Shown here one piece after another: positions 52,592-62,735 of a stretch of 64,000 nt of DNA. The notes beneath the pieces were generated by a model that saw nothing but the letters and a program-made list of their open reading frames with translations, was not told where the DNA came from and did not search any database. The translations under genes and the position numbers were made by a program. The stretch is from Providencia sp. PROV188. Its GTDB lineage: Bacteria > Pseudomonadota > Gammaproteobacteria > Enterobacterales > Enterobacteriaceae. Positions within the stretch are counted from its first letter, which is position 1, and every line of letters starts with the position of its first letter. The stretch spans positions 2,604,001 to 2,668,000 of the forward strand of contig NZ_CP097291.1 of the NCBI RefSeq assembly GCF_027595165.1. The letters are read 5' to 3'.

Positions 52592-53482
52592 ATGTCTAGC
52601 CGTTCCGCAGGTCAAAAATTTCGAGATGCCGTTAACAGCGAATCCCCTCTTCAATTGGTCGGTACTATCAATGCAAACCATGCACTCCTTGCTCAACAAG
52701 CTGGGTATAAAGCCATTTATTTGTCTGGCGGCGGCGTGGCGGCTGGTTCATTAGGGATCCCAGATTTAGGCATTTCTACACTGGATGATGTGCTGATTGA
52801 TATTCGTCGCATTACTGATGTCTGTGATTTACCGTTAATGGTGGATGCGGATATTGGTTTTGGTCCTTCCGCATTTAACGTAGCCCGTACCGTCAAGTCG
52901 ATGGCGAAAGCGGGTGCTGCTGGGCTGCACTTGGAAGACCAAGTTGGCGCGAAGCGTTGTGGTCATCGCCCTAATAAAGAAATTGTGTCCACTCAAGAAA
53001 TGGTTGACCGAATCAAAGCTGCTGTCGATGCAAGAACAGATGAAAATTTTGTCATCATGGCACGCACTGATGCGCTGGCCGTTGAAGGGCTTGAGGCAGC
53101 TTTAGAGCGAGCAAGTGCTTACATCGAGGCGGGTGCCGATATGCTGTTTCCCGAAGCGATTACTGAGTTAGGCATGTATCAGCAATTTACTCAACATACG
53201 CAAGTGCCTGTATTAGCTAACTTAACTGAATTTGGTCAAACTCCGCTGTTTACTTTAGATGAGTTACGAAGTGTCGGCATTGCCATCGCCTTGTATCCAC
53301 TTTCCGCTTTTCGTGCCATGAATAAAGCCGCTGAGCAGGTATATAACACCTTACGCCAGCAAGGCACCCAGAAAAATGTCGTGTCACTTATGCAGACTCG
53401 TGAAGAGCTCTATAAATCCATTAATTACTATCAGTATGAAGAAAAACTGGATGCGTTATTTTCACAAAATAAAAAACGCTAA
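52592..53482 (+). CDS. prpB: 2-methylisocitrate lyase PrpB
   Basis: 296 residues from ATG 52592 ([14 protein letters not shown]) behind GAGGTG. PEP mutase/isocitrate lyase fold: [28 protein letters not shown] with metal-binding Asp, [18 protein letters not shown] with the catalytic Cys in KRCGHR, and [11 protein letters not shown]. Cleaves 2-methylisocitrate to pyruvate and succinate in the methylcitrate cycle. Confidence 0.97.
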   Translation: MSSRSAGQKFRDAVNSESPLQLVGTINANHALLAQQAGYKAIYLSGGGVAAGSLGIPDLGISTLDDVLIDIRRITDVCDLPLMVDADIGFGPSAFNVARTVKSMAKAGAAGLHLEDQVGAKRCGHRPNKEIVSTQEMVDRIKAAVDARTDENFVIMARTDALAVEGLEAALERASAYIEAGADMLFPEAITELGMYQQFTQHTQVPVLANLTEFGQTPLFTLDELRSVGIAIALYPLSAFRAMNKAAEQVYNTLRQQGTQKNVVSLMQTREELYKSINYYQYEEKLDALFSQNKKR

Positions 53483-53553
53483 TTTCTTTTCTTGCAGCAC
53501 ATAAACCGTGAATCGAGCAAGTTGTAATCTCTTCTGCCCCCTACAAGGAATCA

Positions 53554-54711
53554 ATGATGAATGAGCAACTTAAAAGTACTGGTTTCAAACCCAAAAAATC
53601 AGTCGCCTTATCAGGCGTAACCGCTGGCAATACGGCACTTTGTACCGTAGGTCGAAATGGTAATGACCTCCACTATCGGGGCTATGATATCCACGATTTA
53701 GCCACTCAGTGTGAATATGAAGAAGTCGCCTATTTACTTATCCACGATAAACTCCCTAACCGCACTGAATTGTCAGCGTACAAAGAAAAACTTAAACCTC
53801 TAAGGGGTTTGCCGACAAATGTAAAGCAAACATTAGAGTCCATCCCTGCCAATACGCATCCGATGGATGTCATTCGCACTGGCGTTTCGATGATGGGCTG
53901 TGTATTACCAGAAAAAGATGTGCATACAGTCGCTGGCGCTAAAGATATTGCCGACCGATTACTTGCATCTCTGGGTTCCATTTTGCTGTATTGGTACCAC
54001 TTTAGCCACCATGGTCGCCGTATTGAAACCATGACTGATGATGACTCCATTGGCGCCCATTTTTTGCATCTGTTACACGGTAAAAAACCATCTCCTCAGT
54101 GGGAAAAATTCATGCATATTGCCTCTATTTTATATGCAGAACATGAGTTTAACGCCTCAACATTTGCAGCTCGTGTGATTGCTGGAACGGGCACCGATTT
54201 TTACTCAGCAATTACAGGTGCCATTGCGGCGTTAAGGGGACCGAAGCATGGTGGCGCCAATGAAGTTTCATTAGAAATTCAGCAACGCTATGCCTCTATT
54301 GAGGAGGCGGAACAAGACATCGTGGCTCGAATTAAAAACTCAGAAGTTATTATTGGCTTTGGTCACCCCGTTTATACCTTGGCTGATCCCCGCCATCCAA
54401 TCATCAAATCCGTCGCCTTACAGCTTTCAGAACAAAGTATGAATCGGCATTTGTACACCATTGCAGATCATATTGAATCCGTTATGAAACGTGAAAAAAA
54501 CATGTTTCCTAATCTAGATTGGTTCTCTGCGGTGGTTTATCACTTAATGGGCGTTCCTACGGCGATGTACACCCCATTGTTTGCCATCGCACGGATTGCG
54601 GGATGGTCAGCTCATGTGATTGAACAACGCCAAGATAATAAAATTATTCGTCCTTCAGCAAACTACACTGGCCCAGAAAATAAACTCTTTGTTCCCATTG
54701 AACAGCGCTAA
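53554..54711 (+). CDS. prpC: 2-methylcitrate synthase PrpC
   Basis: 385 residues, citrate synthase family. Catalytic regions: [72 protein letters not shown] with both His, [13 protein letters not shown], and [15 protein letters not shown] with the Asp. Condenses propionyl-CoA and oxaloacetate. A GTG/ATG choice is not needed; the second codon is also ATG (53557). Confidence 0.97.
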   Translation: MMNEQLKSTGFKPKKSVALSGVTAGNTALCTVGRNGNDLHYRGYDIHDLATQCEYEEVAYLLIHDKLPNRTELSAYKEKLKPLRGLPTNVKQTLESIPANTHPMDVIRTGVSMMGCVLPEKDVHTVAGAKDIADRLLASLGSILLYWYHFSHHGRRIETMTDDDSIGAHFLHLLHGKKPSPQWEKFMHIASILYAEHEFNASTFAARVIAGTGTDFYSAITGAIAALRGPKHGGANEVSLEIQQRYASIEEAEQDIVARIKNSEVIIGFGHPVYTLADPRHPIIKSVALQLSEQSMNRHLYTIADHIESVMKREKNMFPNLDWFSAVVYHLMGVPTAMYTPLFAIARIAGWSAHVIEQRQDNKIIRPSANYTGPENKLFVPIEQR

Positions 54712-54725
54712 TTAAGGTAAAAATA

Positions 54726-56180
54726 ATGACCACGCAAACTCAAATGACCCCACATGTTCAATTTGATAAAGTGATGACGGATATTGTCGATTATGTTATT
54801 GATTTTCCTATCACTTCAACGTTAGCTTACGATACCGCCTATTACTGTTTACTGGACACACTAGGCTGTGGAATGGAATCACTTGAATATCCGGCTTGCA
54901 AAAAGTTATTAGGCCCTATCGTCCCTGGTACACACGTCCCAAATGGCACAAAAATTCCCGGAACACAATTTCAATTAGACCCTGTTCAAGCTGCATTTAA
55001 TATTGGAACCTTATGCCGCTGGTTAGACTTCAACGACACTTGGCTAGCCGCGGAATGGGGACATCCTTCCGATAACCTAGGTGGTATTTTAGCCACCGCG
55101 GATTGGCTTTCTCGTGAAAATCTCGCTAGAGGCAAAAAGCCGTTAGTGATCCGAGACGTCCTCACAGCCATGATCAAAGCTCATGAAATTCAAGGCTGTA
55201 TCGCTCTCGAAAACGCGTTTAATAAAGTCGGTCTTGACCATGTCATTCTGGTCAAAGTGGCATCAACCGCCGTCGTGGCTCAAATGCTAGGACTCTCCCG
55301 TGAGCAAATTCTCAATGCTGTTTCCCTTGCATGGGTTGATGGTCATAGCTTACGTACCTATCGACACACTCCAAACACAGGCTCCCGCAAGTCATGGGCA
55401 GCAGGTGATGCCACCTCGCGCGCAGTTCGCTTGGCACTCATGGCGCAAAAAGGAGAAATGGGCTATCCAACTGCATTAACTGCCAAAACATGGGGCTTTT
55501 ATGACTCTCTGTTCCGTGGTCAGCCGTTTAAATTCCAGCGACCTTATGGCTCTTATGTAATGGAAAATGTATTGTTCAAAATTTCTTTTCCGGCAGAATT
55601 TCACGCTCAAACCGCAGTTGAAGCCGCTTTACAATTGCATGAACAACTTAGTTCAATGGGAAAAACCGCTGACGATATCGAGTCTATATCAATTCGTACC
55701 CATGAAGCTTGTGTGCGCATTATTGATAAACAAGGACCATTACAGAACCCGGCAGACCGCGATCATTGCATTCAATATATGGTAGCAATTCCGCTTATTT
55801 TTGGTCGCCTTACCGCATCTGACTATGAGGATAGTATCGCTCAAGATAGCCGAATTGATACGCTGCGTGCCAAAATGCATTGTCATGAAGACCCTGAGTT
55901 TACACAGGATTATCATGATCCTGACAAGCGCTCTATCACCAACGGTCTGACTATCACATTAAAAGATGGGCAAACCTTGAGTGAAGTCGTTATCGAATAC
56001 CCTGTTGGTCACAAACGCCGTCGTCCAGAAGGTATGCCTCTATTACTTAAAAAGTTCAGAACCAACTTAGCGCGTCAATTCCCAGAAGCTCAACAACTGA
56101 GAATTTTATCTGCATCATTGGACAAGCCATTGTTTGAGAATATGCCTGTTAATGAATTTCTCGATTTATGGGTGATTTAG
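54726..56180 (+). CDS. prpD: 2-methylcitrate dehydratase PrpD
   Basis: 484 residues, MmgE/PrpD family. Typical blocks: [86 protein letters not shown] and [17 protein letters not shown]. Dehydrates 2-methylcitrate toward 2-methylaconitate without an iron-sulfur cluster. Last gene of this operon; no prpE follows. Confidence 0.97.
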   Translation: MTTQTQMTPHVQFDKVMTDIVDYVIDFPITSTLAYDTAYYCLLDTLGCGMESLEYPACKKLLGPIVPGTHVPNGTKIPGTQFQLDPVQAAFNIGTLCRWLDFNDTWLAAEWGHPSDNLGGILATADWLSRENLARGKKPLVIRDVLTAMIKAHEIQGCIALENAFNKVGLDHVILVKVASTAVVAQMLGLSREQILNAVSLAWVDGHSLRTYRHTPNTGSRKSWAAGDATSRAVRLALMAQKGEMGYPTALTAKTWGFYDSLFRGQPFKFQRPYGSYVMENVLFKISFPAEFHAQTAVEAALQLHEQLSSMGKTADDIESISIRTHEACVRIIDKQGPLQNPADRDHCIQYMVAIPLIFGRLTASDYEDSIAQDSRIDTLRAKMHCHEDPEFTQDYHDPDKRSITNGLTITLKDGQTLSEVVIEYPVGHKRRRPEGMPLLLKKFRTNLARQFPEAQQLRILSASLDKPLFENMPVNEFLDLWVI

Positions 56181-56201
56181 TTTTGTTATTTTTTTGATTT
56201 A

Positions 56202-56246
56202 CAGACAGTCAAAGGCTCCGCTCCATCGAATACCGTTGACTGTCTG
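56202..56246 (+). terminator. Hairpin after prpD
   Basis: CAGACAGTCAA (56202-56212) and TTGACTGTCTG (56236-56246) are perfect 11-base arms with a 23-base loop. No T-run follows, so termination efficiency is uncertain. Confidence 0.5.
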
Positions 56247-56266
56247 CTCATCACAAATACCCCGGT

Positions 56267-56434
56267 TTATGGCATTTGTGGCACAAGTGTAGAAGTATCA
56301 TCTTGTCCCGTGGCAATATTTTCCGCTGGTCCTAATGACGCCATCACTTCTTCCCTTAACTTTTCTACCTCTTCATCAATTTCTTGACGCATTTCTGGTG
56401 AACATTTTTCTAGTAACTCGCTTAACGTACCCAT
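56267..56434 (-). CDS. Short antitoxin of a type II module
   Basis: Read from the bases: 55 residues starting MGTLSELLEKCSPEMRQEID and ending LVPQMP. The ATG lies inside the end of the toxin gene (13-base overlap), with GGAGGG before it. The first 30 residues resemble the N-terminal helix of antitoxins from HigBA-like pairs (M-TL-ELL-K-SPE-R), but the helix-turn-helix that normally follows is missing; the rest is short and polar. It may neutralise the toxin without DNA binding, or be a decayed copy. Confidence 0.65.
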   Translation of the reverse strand: MGTLSELLEKCSPEMRQEIDEEVEKLREEVMASLGPAENIATGQDDTSTLVPQMP

Positions 56435-56790
56435 AATCCCTCCGGTTTCACTAAGTGAGATGCATATTCCGCATCTGCTGATTTAATCAACTTGATATAA
56501 AATTGACTCTCGTCACAACCCTTTTTATTACCTGCACATAACACAATTCCACAACTTCTTGGATCAAACGCAAAACAAACTCGAATGGGTACCCCCGAAA
56601 CTTGGATCCTGAGTTCTTTCATATGAATAAATTTAGAAAGTTTTAATCTATCTGCATAAGGGCGCCCTAAATGAGGTCCATATTCAGAAAGAATCAAAAG
56701 CATCGAAAGTACTTTCTTTTTTACTTGATAGTTTTGAATCTCTAACCAATCGTCAAACAAAATCCTCGTTCTTATCGTCCATGTCAACAA
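56422..56790 (-). CDS. RelE/HigB-like toxin
   Basis: 122 residues from a TTG at 56790 that has a perfect AGGAGG six bases before it; the longer frame upstream is not conserved. The pattern FDDWLEIQNYQVKKKVLSMLLILSEYGPHLGRPYADRL, then HMKELRIQVSGVPIRVCFAFDPRSCGIVLCAGNKKG, is that of phage-derived Gp49/HigB-type toxins of the RelE/ParE superfamily. Such toxins cleave mRNA on ribosomes. Toxin-first order with the antitoxin overlapping is typical of HigBA-type pairs. Confidence 0.85.
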   Translation of the reverse strand: MLTWTIRTRILFDDWLEIQNYQVKKKVLSMLLILSEYGPHLGRPYADRLKLSKFIHMKELRIQVSGVPIRVCFAFDPRSCGIVLCAGNKKGCDESQFYIKLIKSADAEYASHLVKPEGLWVR

Positions 56791-56796
56791 ATTAAA

Positions 56797-56802
56797 CCTC
56801 CT
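56797..56802 (-). promoter_or_regulatory. Shine-Dalgarno site that sets the toxin start at TTG
   Basis: AGGAGG on the minus strand with six bases to TTG at 56790. It decides for a TTG start and a 122-residue toxin. Confidence 0.7.
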
Positions 56803-57054
56803 TACTTTGAGAAAAAAATTCAACTCTCTGGTTATTAAGAAAAACTCATTTTCTAAAAAAACAGAAATCAAATAACCGATTAAATACGGGGTATTGCTGT
56901 TATAACGAAAAAATTAAGTAGATTAAATAAAAAAAGAAACTCGATAAAATGAATGGAATGCGCTTCGCAGAAATCGCGGCAAGAATAAAACAGGCGAAAT
57001 AATATCAAAGTAAATTATTAAGTTTTATTTGCTTATTTTGATTATGATAGAAAC

Positions 57055-57086
57055 AAAAAAGCCCCAGTTTACTCAACTAGGGCTTC
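57055..57086 (-). terminator. Terminator of dbpA
   Basis: On the minus strand AAGCCCTAGTT and AACTGGGGCTT pair around GAGTA and TTTTTTG follows. Confidence 0.85.
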
Positions 57087-57106
57087 AAAAATGTCAGTCT
57101 AGGAAT

Positions 57107-58480
57107 TTACTTTAGCAATCTCGCTCTCACTGATTTACCTTTGATTTTACCTTGCTGTAATTGCTTCCACGCTTTGTTCGCCACTGATTTTTTAATAGCG
57201 ACATAGGCATGCATGGGGTGAATCGCAATTTTACCAATATCATCCCCTTCTAGACCAACCTCTCCAGTTAATGCGCCCAGAATATCCCCAGGACGTATTT
57301 TGGCTTTTTTACCGCCATCTAGGCATAAGGTTGCCCATTGGGCTTCTAATGGTGTAATGCGCAATCCTGTTGGCTCTGGCAGCCAATTCAGCTTCATGTT
57401 AAGCATCTCTTCGAGCACGTTTGCGCGTTGAGCTTCTTCAGGTGAGCATAGGCTTATTGCTAAGCCGCTTTGTCCTGCACGAGCTGTACGACCAATGCGA
57501 TGAACATGCACTTCAGGATCCCAAGACAATTCAAAGTTAATCACCATTTCCAGTGCTTTAATGTCTAAACCTCGAGACGCCACATCCGTCGCGACCAAGA
57601 CTCGGCTACTACCATTTGCAAATTGGACTAAGGTTTGGTCGCGATCGCGCTGTTCCATATCACCATGCAAGACTAGGACACTTTGACGGCTATCCATTAA
57701 AGCATCATAAACCGCCTGGCAATCCTTTTTCGTGTTACAGAACACGACACAAGAAGCTGGCTGTTCACGGCTTAACAGCTTTTGCAGTAAGTCAATTTTG
57801 TCATGTCGAGACACTTCATAAAACTGCTGCTCCACGTCAGGTAATTCGTTAACCGAATTAATTTCAATGGTTTGTGGATTATTTTGGATACGTCGGCTAA
57901 TTGCTGCAATGCTATCCGGCCATGTTGCTGAGAATAAAAGTGTTTGTCTATCTTCTGGCGCGAAAGAGATTACTGCGTCAATATCATCCGCAAACCCCAT
58001 ATCTAACATTCGGTCGGCTTCATCAAGTACCAGTGTCTGTAAATGATCTAACCGCACCGTTTCTTTATGTAAGTGGTCAAGCAAACGCCCTGGTGTTGCC
58101 ACCAAAATATGTGCTGCATGCACTAAAGAATCACGCTGAACACTAAAAGGTACACCGCCACATAAAGTTAAAATTTTGAGATTAGGAATATAACGCGCTA
58201 AACGGCGTAATTCATTCGCGACTTGATCCGCTAATTCTCTTGTTGGGCATAAAATGAGGGATTGGGTATTAAAGTTTTTTGCATCAATACGTTGTAATAG
58301 CCCTAGACCAAAAGCAGCTGTTTTTCCACTCCCCGTCTTAGCTTGAGCTCGCACATCTTTGCCAGCAAGGATAGCGGGTAATGCCGCTTCTTGAATTGGG
58401 GTCATGGTTAGAAAACCCAATTCATTGAGATTGGAGAGCTGCTCCGCAGGAAGCGCATTTAGTTCAGCAAATGAAGTCAC
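57107..58480 (-). CDS. dbpA: ATP-dependent RNA helicase DbpA
   Basis: 457 residues if begun at the GTG at 58480 (TSFAELNALPAEQL next), the same as E. coli DbpA; an ATG at 58489 is an alternative. DEAD-box motifs: Q motif MTPIQEAALPAI, motif I AKTGSGKT, PTRELA, TPGRLLDH, DEADRMLD, SATW, ATDVASRGLD and HRIGRTARAG. The C-terminal domain (about 380-457) with KAKIRPGDILGALTGEVGL and WKQLQQGKIKGKSVRARLLK binds hairpin 92 of 23S rRNA. It works in 50S subunit assembly. Confidence 0.95.
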   Translation of the reverse strand: MTSFAELNALPAEQLSNLNELGFLTMTPIQEAALPAILAGKDVRAQAKTGSGKTAAFGLGLLQRIDAKNFNTQSLILCPTRELADQVANELRRLARYIPNLKILTLCGGVPFSVQRDSLVHAAHILVATPGRLLDHLHKETVRLDHLQTLVLDEADRMLDMGFADDIDAVISFAPEDRQTLLFSATWPDSIAAISRRIQNNPQTIEINSVNELPDVEQQFYEVSRHDKIDLLQKLLSREQPASCVVFCNTKKDCQAVYDALMDSRQSVLVLHGDMEQRDRDQTLVQFANGSSRVLVATDVASRGLDIKALEMVINFELSWDPEVHVHRIGRTARAGQSGLAISLCSPEEAQRANVLEEMLNMKLNWLPEPTGLRITPLEAQWATLCLDGGKKAKIRPGDILGALTGEVGLEGDDIGKIAIHPMHAYVAIKKSVANKAWKQLQQGKIKGKSVRARLLK

Positions 58481-58544
58481 AGTTAACATTCCGAATAAAA
58501 TAAAAGAGATCATCACGAGGGATCATAGCCCCTCGTACATGATA

Positions 58545-59585
58545 CTAAAAAATAAATTGATAGCGAGTTTGACTGGTATAAATATGATTAGCTTTGGCTA
58601 TGATAGGGTTTGCACCATCTGATTCAGCATGCCCTAAACCATCAAATGGGTATTGCGGAGCCAACACTATTCCAGAAAATGGCGTATAGGTTTTACTTTT
58701 ACCTAAAACGGAGACTAAATGGTTCCCCGTATACAGATGGATTGCAGGTGATGTACTCATCATATTCATTTGTACATCACCATTGGGAGAACCCAGTGTC
58801 GCCACAATTTGTTGCCCGTCGACTACTGGCTCATCAAACACAAAAGTATGATCGTATCCACCTACCGCTTGTTGCTCTTCGTCTTGTAAAAAGTCACAAC
58901 CAATGCGTTTCTTTTGCCTAAAGTCGAAATAAGTGTCAGTAACTTCACGCCACTCTCCCGTTGGAAGCCCTTCATTATCTTGTGGCAAGAAATACGCAGC
59001 CTGCATTTGGAGATCATGCTCAAATGCAGTACGATCTGATTGTTCACCCGCAAGATTAAAATAGGTGTAATTAGTCAGGTTAACCGGGCAATCTTGGTTA
59101 CATTGATATCGGTAGTTAATGACTACTTGGTTATCATCAGTGAGCTCATAATGTACTTCAACTTTTAATTCCCCCGGAAAACCTTGGTCACCATCAGAAG
59201 ATACAAGGGTAAAAATCGCTTGCTGTTGGTCAGGTTGAGCGATTGACCACACTCGATAACTAAAGTTATCACGCCCACCATGCAAACAATGTGCACCTTG
59301 ATTATGTGCAAGTTGATACTTACGACCTTCAAGATCAAAAGTGGAATTTGCAATACGATTTGCGACTCGTCCTACCGTTGCGCCAAAATAGACTCGCTGC
59401 TCCATTTGAGCGGCCATATTAGGCGATCCTAAAATGATATCGCGTTTACCACTCGCCAACGGTAATATACAACTCACCCAGCTGGCGCCTAAACTACTCA
59501 AAATAATTTTCATTCCCTGTTTATTTGTGAGTGCTACGACCTTCGGTGTGCGCAGAGTGTGACGTTGTTGCTTGGTAAACTGCAT
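58545..59585 (-). CDS. galM: Aldose 1-epimerase (galactose mutarotase)
   Basis: 346 residues. GalM features: LSSLGASWVSCILPL, FGATVGRVANRIANSTFDLEGRKYQLAHNQGAHCLHGG with catalytic His, TYFNLAGEQ, GYDHTFVF, and a C-terminal glutamate region (SGIVLAPQYPFDG; EPQ usual, here APQYP). Interconverts alpha and beta anomers of galactose or glucose. There are no gal genes next to it. Confidence 0.9.
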   Translation of the reverse strand: MQFTKQQRHTLRTPKVVALTNKQGMKIILSSLGASWVSCILPLASGKRDIILGSPNMAAQMEQRVYFGATVGRVANRIANSTFDLEGRKYQLAHNQGAHCLHGGRDNFSYRVWSIAQPDQQQAIFTLVSSDGDQGFPGELKVEVHYELTDDNQVVINYRYQCNQDCPVNLTNYTYFNLAGEQSDRTAFEHDLQMQAAYFLPQDNEGLPTGEWREVTDTYFDFRQKKRIGCDFLQDEEQQAVGGYDHTFVFDEPVVDGQQIVATLGSPNGDVQMNMMSTSPAIHLYTGNHLVSVLGKSKTYTPFSGIVLAPQYPFDGLGHAESDGANPIIAKANHIYTSQTRYQFIF

Positions 59586-59672
59586 TTTTCCCTAATATCC
59601 CTTATATTTCCACTTATCGTGTAACCAACATAATTTAACAATAATAAAACGAATTCTCGATGACGTAAAAAG

Positions 59673-59705
59673 AAAAAAGCTGAGCGCATAATACGTCAGC
59701 TTTTT
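59673..59705 (-). terminator. Terminator of the CDF transporter gene
   Basis: On the minus strand GAAAAAGCTGA pairs with TCAGCTTTTTT, followed by T-rich sequence. Confidence 0.8.
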
Positions 59706-59732
59706 CAAAAGTGCTTAATGATTAAATAAGAA

Positions 59733-60662
59733 TTAATGCAAACAATCTTTATCATAAGGGTCTAAGTGGGTCATAACATCCAGTACTTGTGGGTTTTTCA
59801 TTAATTGTTTCCTTACGTTTACCGCTATATCATGCCCTTCTAGAATTGTCATTTGACCATCTAACTCTAAATGAACATCCACAAGGAAAAAGTCGCCAGA
59901 TTTGCGTGTCTTCAAATCGTGGAATCCTTTAACTCCCGGAATACCTCGAAGAACATCGCTCAATTGTTCAAGCGTTTCTTCATCAGCCCCTTTATCCATT
60001 AAGTCTTGCATAGATTGATAAGTGAATTTGAATCCCATTCGGAAGACAAATGTCCCCACAATTAAAGCAGCAATAGGGTCAAGAATGCGGATACCGCATA
60101 AACTACCAATAATCCCGATAGCGACGACTAATGAAGAGGCTGCATCAGAACGCGCATGCCAAGCATTCGCCACTAACATGCTAGAATTAACTTTATTTGC
60201 TACATGCAGCATGTAGCGGAATAAGCCTTCTTTCGCAACCAAAGCCGTTAATGCAGCAACTAATGCAATCGTATGAACTTCTGGGATTAAATCTGGGTTA
60301 ATCATTTTTTCGACCGCAGACCACCCCATTCCCACACCCACGATCAACAAAATAATCCCTAAAATAAGGGATGCACCATTTTCATAACGGAAATGACCAT
60401 ATGGGTGATCAGCATCTGGCTTCTTATGGCTTTTTTTATTCGCAATAAGGACAACAAAGTCTGCAACTAAATCCGAAAGTGTATGAATACCATCAGCAAT
60501 TAAGCCTGAAGAGTGGGAAAATATCCCAACAATAATTTGCCAAATAGACAATAGAGTATTCACCGCCACACTGATCAAAGTGCTTTTTTTTGCGGCTTTA
60601 AATTTCTCTTGTTGCAATTCGAATTCATTTTTCCCGGAAGCTGGGATTTCATGTTTATGCAT
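59733..60662 (-). CDS. Cation diffusion facilitator metal exporter
   Basis: 309 residues with six membrane segments. Metal site motifs DGIHTLSDLVADF (segment 2) and HARSDAASSLVV (segment 5) are present, plus the loop HKKPDADHPYGHFRYE and a C-terminal cytoplasmic metal-sensing domain (about 215-300). The HxxxD sites fit export of divalent cations (Zn, Fe, Mn or Co). The N-terminus has His. The upstream region has AT-rich dyads but no clear metal-regulator box. Confidence 0.92.
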   Translation of the reverse strand: MHKHEIPASGKNEFELQQEKFKAAKKSTLISVAVNTLLSIWQIIVGIFSHSSGLIADGIHTLSDLVADFVVLIANKKSHKKPDADHPYGHFRYENGASLILGIILLIVGVGMGWSAVEKMINPDLIPEVHTIALVAALTALVAKEGLFRYMLHVANKVNSSMLVANAWHARSDAASSLVVAIGIIGSLCGIRILDPIAALIVGTFVFRMGFKFTYQSMQDLMDKGADEETLEQLSDVLRGIPGVKGFHDLKTRKSGDFFLVDVHLELDGQMTILEGHDIAVNVRKQLMKNPQVLDVMTHLDPYDKDCLH

Positions 60663-61038
60663 AGTTTATTTTCTTAATGAAAAACAAAACAATTATCATT
60701 TAAATATAGTTTATTTTCAATGACTTAATCAAGCTCAATGATATTCTCATATTGTTTGTTAAATGTCTCATAATAAATTGTAAATAATTGATTATATTGA
60801 TTGAGAATGGTTATTCTTTATTTTTCTATCCTTGATAAGATAAAAAGCCATAATCAGATAAAAGCTATAAAGGAAGATATTCATAACTAACCTATCCTCT
60901 ATTATAGATAGAGTGTAGGTTCATCTTTATTAGATAGCCATGTTACTGTGAATTCAATATCACAAAATCATAAGTGTAATATGACTTATAAAATGATAGG
61001 TATATAATCAAATTAAAATAACAAATGAAGAGGTGGCT
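60663..61038. other. Divergent intergenic region
   Basis: About 375 AT-rich bases with the promoters of the CDF gene and the usp gene. A Fur-like stretch GAGAATGGTTATTCT (60804-60818) is a weak match. No gene seen. Confidence 0.35.
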
Positions 61039-61476
61039 ATGTATAAGAAAATATTGGTTCCTATTGATCTGTTAGAAGATGATTTAAATTCAAACATCAT
61101 CAAACATGTGGAAGATTTGGCAACGTTGGGGAAGCCTGAGATTCACTTTTTCTCGGTGATCCCAAGTGTAGAACTATTTTTTGGTATTGAAGTCGCTATC
61201 TTACCTGAAAGCCATAAAAACTCGGCTGAGCGTGCAACACTCGCAATGCGGGCATTAGAAGAAGTGATCAAAGATACTAAAATTCCAAGTTCTCAAATTA
61301 CATGTCAAGTGAGTATTGGTTCAGCAAAAGACGAAATTTTAGATTACTCAAAAACCATTAATGCCGACCTAATTGTCGTCGGTTCTCATCATCCAAGCAC
61401 ATCCACTTATTTATTAGGTTCGACTGCATCCGCCATTGTGCGTCATGCGCAAACATCAGTGTTTGTCGTTCGTTAA
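61039..61476 (+). CDS. Universal stress protein (UspF/UspG-like)
   Basis: 145 residues from ATG 61039, with GAGG before it; a first ATG lies six bases earlier. UspA fold: YKKILVPIDL at the N-terminus, ADLIVVGSHHPSTSTYLLGSTASAIVRHAQTSVFVVR with the ATP-binding G-x2-...-GS pattern at the end. Probably an ATP-binding stress protein of the UspFG group. Confidence 0.9.
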   Translation: MYKKILVPIDLLEDDLNSNIIKHVEDLATLGKPEIHFFSVIPSVELFFGIEVAILPESHKNSAERATLAMRALEEVIKDTKIPSSQITCQVSIGSAKDEILDYSKTINADLIVVGSHHPSTSTYLLGSTASAIVRHAQTSVFVVR

Positions 61477-61494
61477 TCTAAAGCTTACAAAATA

Positions 61495-61530
61495 AAAATG
61501 CCGCATCATAGAAAACTGACGCGGCATTTT
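61495..61530. terminator. Bidirectional terminator
   Basis: AAAATGCCGC and GCGGCATTTT pair around a 16-base loop, between convergent usp and eco genes. Confidence 0.85.
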
Positions 61531-61536
61531 AATGCA

Positions 61537-62016
61537 TTATTTCTTAACAGAGTTCATTAATTTATCGTCTGTCGACCAAATGCGGTATTTCACTTCCATA
61601 TCTTTTGGCGCATAAACAACAATTGGGAGTTTGCTGTTATAACGAACAAATGCTTCATCACCTAATTGAGTGGTAATAAAGCGGTCTTTTGCAGGTTCGC
61701 TACAAGCCATCATTGTTGAGGCAGGTCCTTTGACTTCGTCTAATTTGTAGTAGTTATATCCCCAACCCTCTAAGGTTTTTTCTTCTAAGTCACCCATAAA
61801 CCATTGGCGATTACAATCTGCTTTAATGGTTTTTCCGATAACCAGCTCAACCATGTAGTCATATTCATTTTGCTGAGTATCAAGCTGGATCACATGACGA
61901 GTCATACCAGATTCTGCTTTCGGGTAAGGCGCGATCTTTCCTAAATCTTCAGTCGCCATTGCACAAGAAGACACTGCTACCGCAGCCATTACAGACAAAA
62001 TCGCTTTTTTCATCAT
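61537..62016 (-). CDS. eco: Ecotin, periplasmic serine protease inhibitor
   Basis: 159 residues. Signal peptide (about 1-21), mature start TEDLGKIAPYPKAESGMTRHVIQL, two Cys for the disulfide (ADCNRQ and MMACSE), and the reactive loop STMMA with Met at P1, as in E. coli ecotin. It inhibits trypsin-like, chymotrypsin-like and neutrophil elastase-type proteases and protects the cell from them. Confidence 0.95.
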   Translation of the reverse strand: MMKKAILSVMAAVAVSSCAMATEDLGKIAPYPKAESGMTRHVIQLDTQQNEYDYMVELVIGKTIKADCNRQWFMGDLEEKTLEGWGYNYYKLDEVKGPASTMMACSEPAKDRFITTQLGDEAFVRYNSKLPIVVYAPKDMEVKYRIWSTDDKLMNSVKK

Positions 62017-62278
62017 AAAATTCCTATTGGTAAAAAAATAACAACATTAAAAACTAGGGTTTGATACATAGTAGGTCAATTCAACCACTTTAATCACTAT
62101 AGATGATTCTTAATTACAAAAATATAGATAACTCATTAATCCTTTAGTGATAATACTTAATATTAGTATAAGGATCATAAAATTAATAAAAATTATGTAA
62201 ATCCGCCCCATCAATATGTACATAAAACAATCAATGGTTATACTGAAAGTGAGGCTTAATTCATTATGAGGAGGTAGT

Positions 62279-62491
62279 ATGTTATCTGCTGATCAAGATT
62301 TAGTTTCACAATTAATCTCCACACACCCCCGCTTTCAATCTCTCTATGAGAAGCATCACCAATTAGATAAAGAAATTAGCAAGCTTGAAGGACCTTCAGG
62401 TGCCGGCTATAACGAACAGGTTGCCAAACTTAAAAAAGAAAAATTGCATCTAAAAGATGAAATGCAGAGAATAATGCAAACCAGTCGATAA
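62279..62491 (+). CDS. YdcH-family (DUF465) small helical protein
   Basis: 70 residues, strongly helical: FQSLYEKHHQLDKEISKLEG then VAKLKKEKLHLKDEMQRIM, the DUF465/YdcH pattern of a short antiparallel coiled coil. AGGAGG before the ATG. Function unknown. It has its own terminator. Confidence 0.85.
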   Translation: MLSADQDLVSQLISTHPRFQSLYEKHHQLDKEISKLEGPSGAGYNEQVAKLKKEKLHLKDEMQRIMQTSR

Positions 62492-62603
62492 GGTGCCTTT
62501 AAACTGCAGCTAATCTTACTTTATCAAATACATTGGGGTCTTAGCTTCAATGCATTAGGCTCCAATAAGTTAGCTACAACACAATTGGCGATAATACAGT
62601 GTT

Positions 62604-62636
62604 AATGGCATAAGAAATTTCTCTTATGCCATTTTT
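62604..62636 (+). terminator. Rho-independent terminator
   Basis: AATGGCATAAGA and TCTTATGCCATT form a perfect 12-base-pair stem and are followed by TTT. It ends the YdcH-like gene. Confidence 0.9.
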
Positions 62637-62696
62637 GCTATTAATGGGGGGAAAATGCTTTTATATTGATTTAAGCGCCTATAAATAGTTGCTATA

Positions 62697-62719
62697 AAGA
62701 TATATATTAAATATATCTT
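62697..62719 (+). promoter_or_regulatory. NsrR operator
   Basis: AAGATATAT-ATTAA-ATATATCTT, a 23-base dyad with perfect nine-base arms. It has the length and outer bases of the NsrR site (AAGATGCAT-N5-ATGCATCTT). It stands 17 bases before the ygbA start. Confidence 0.82.
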
Positions 62720-62735
62720 TATTTGAGGAGAAGCG

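Noticed and set aside
56791..56871. Longer toxin with 27 extra N-terminal residues
   Set aside because: The extra part is not family-like, and a perfect AGGAGG lies inside it, six bases before a TTG.
60804..60818. Fur box before the usp and CDF genes
   Set aside because: The match to the 19-base consensus is weak and could be expected by chance in such AT-rich DNA.
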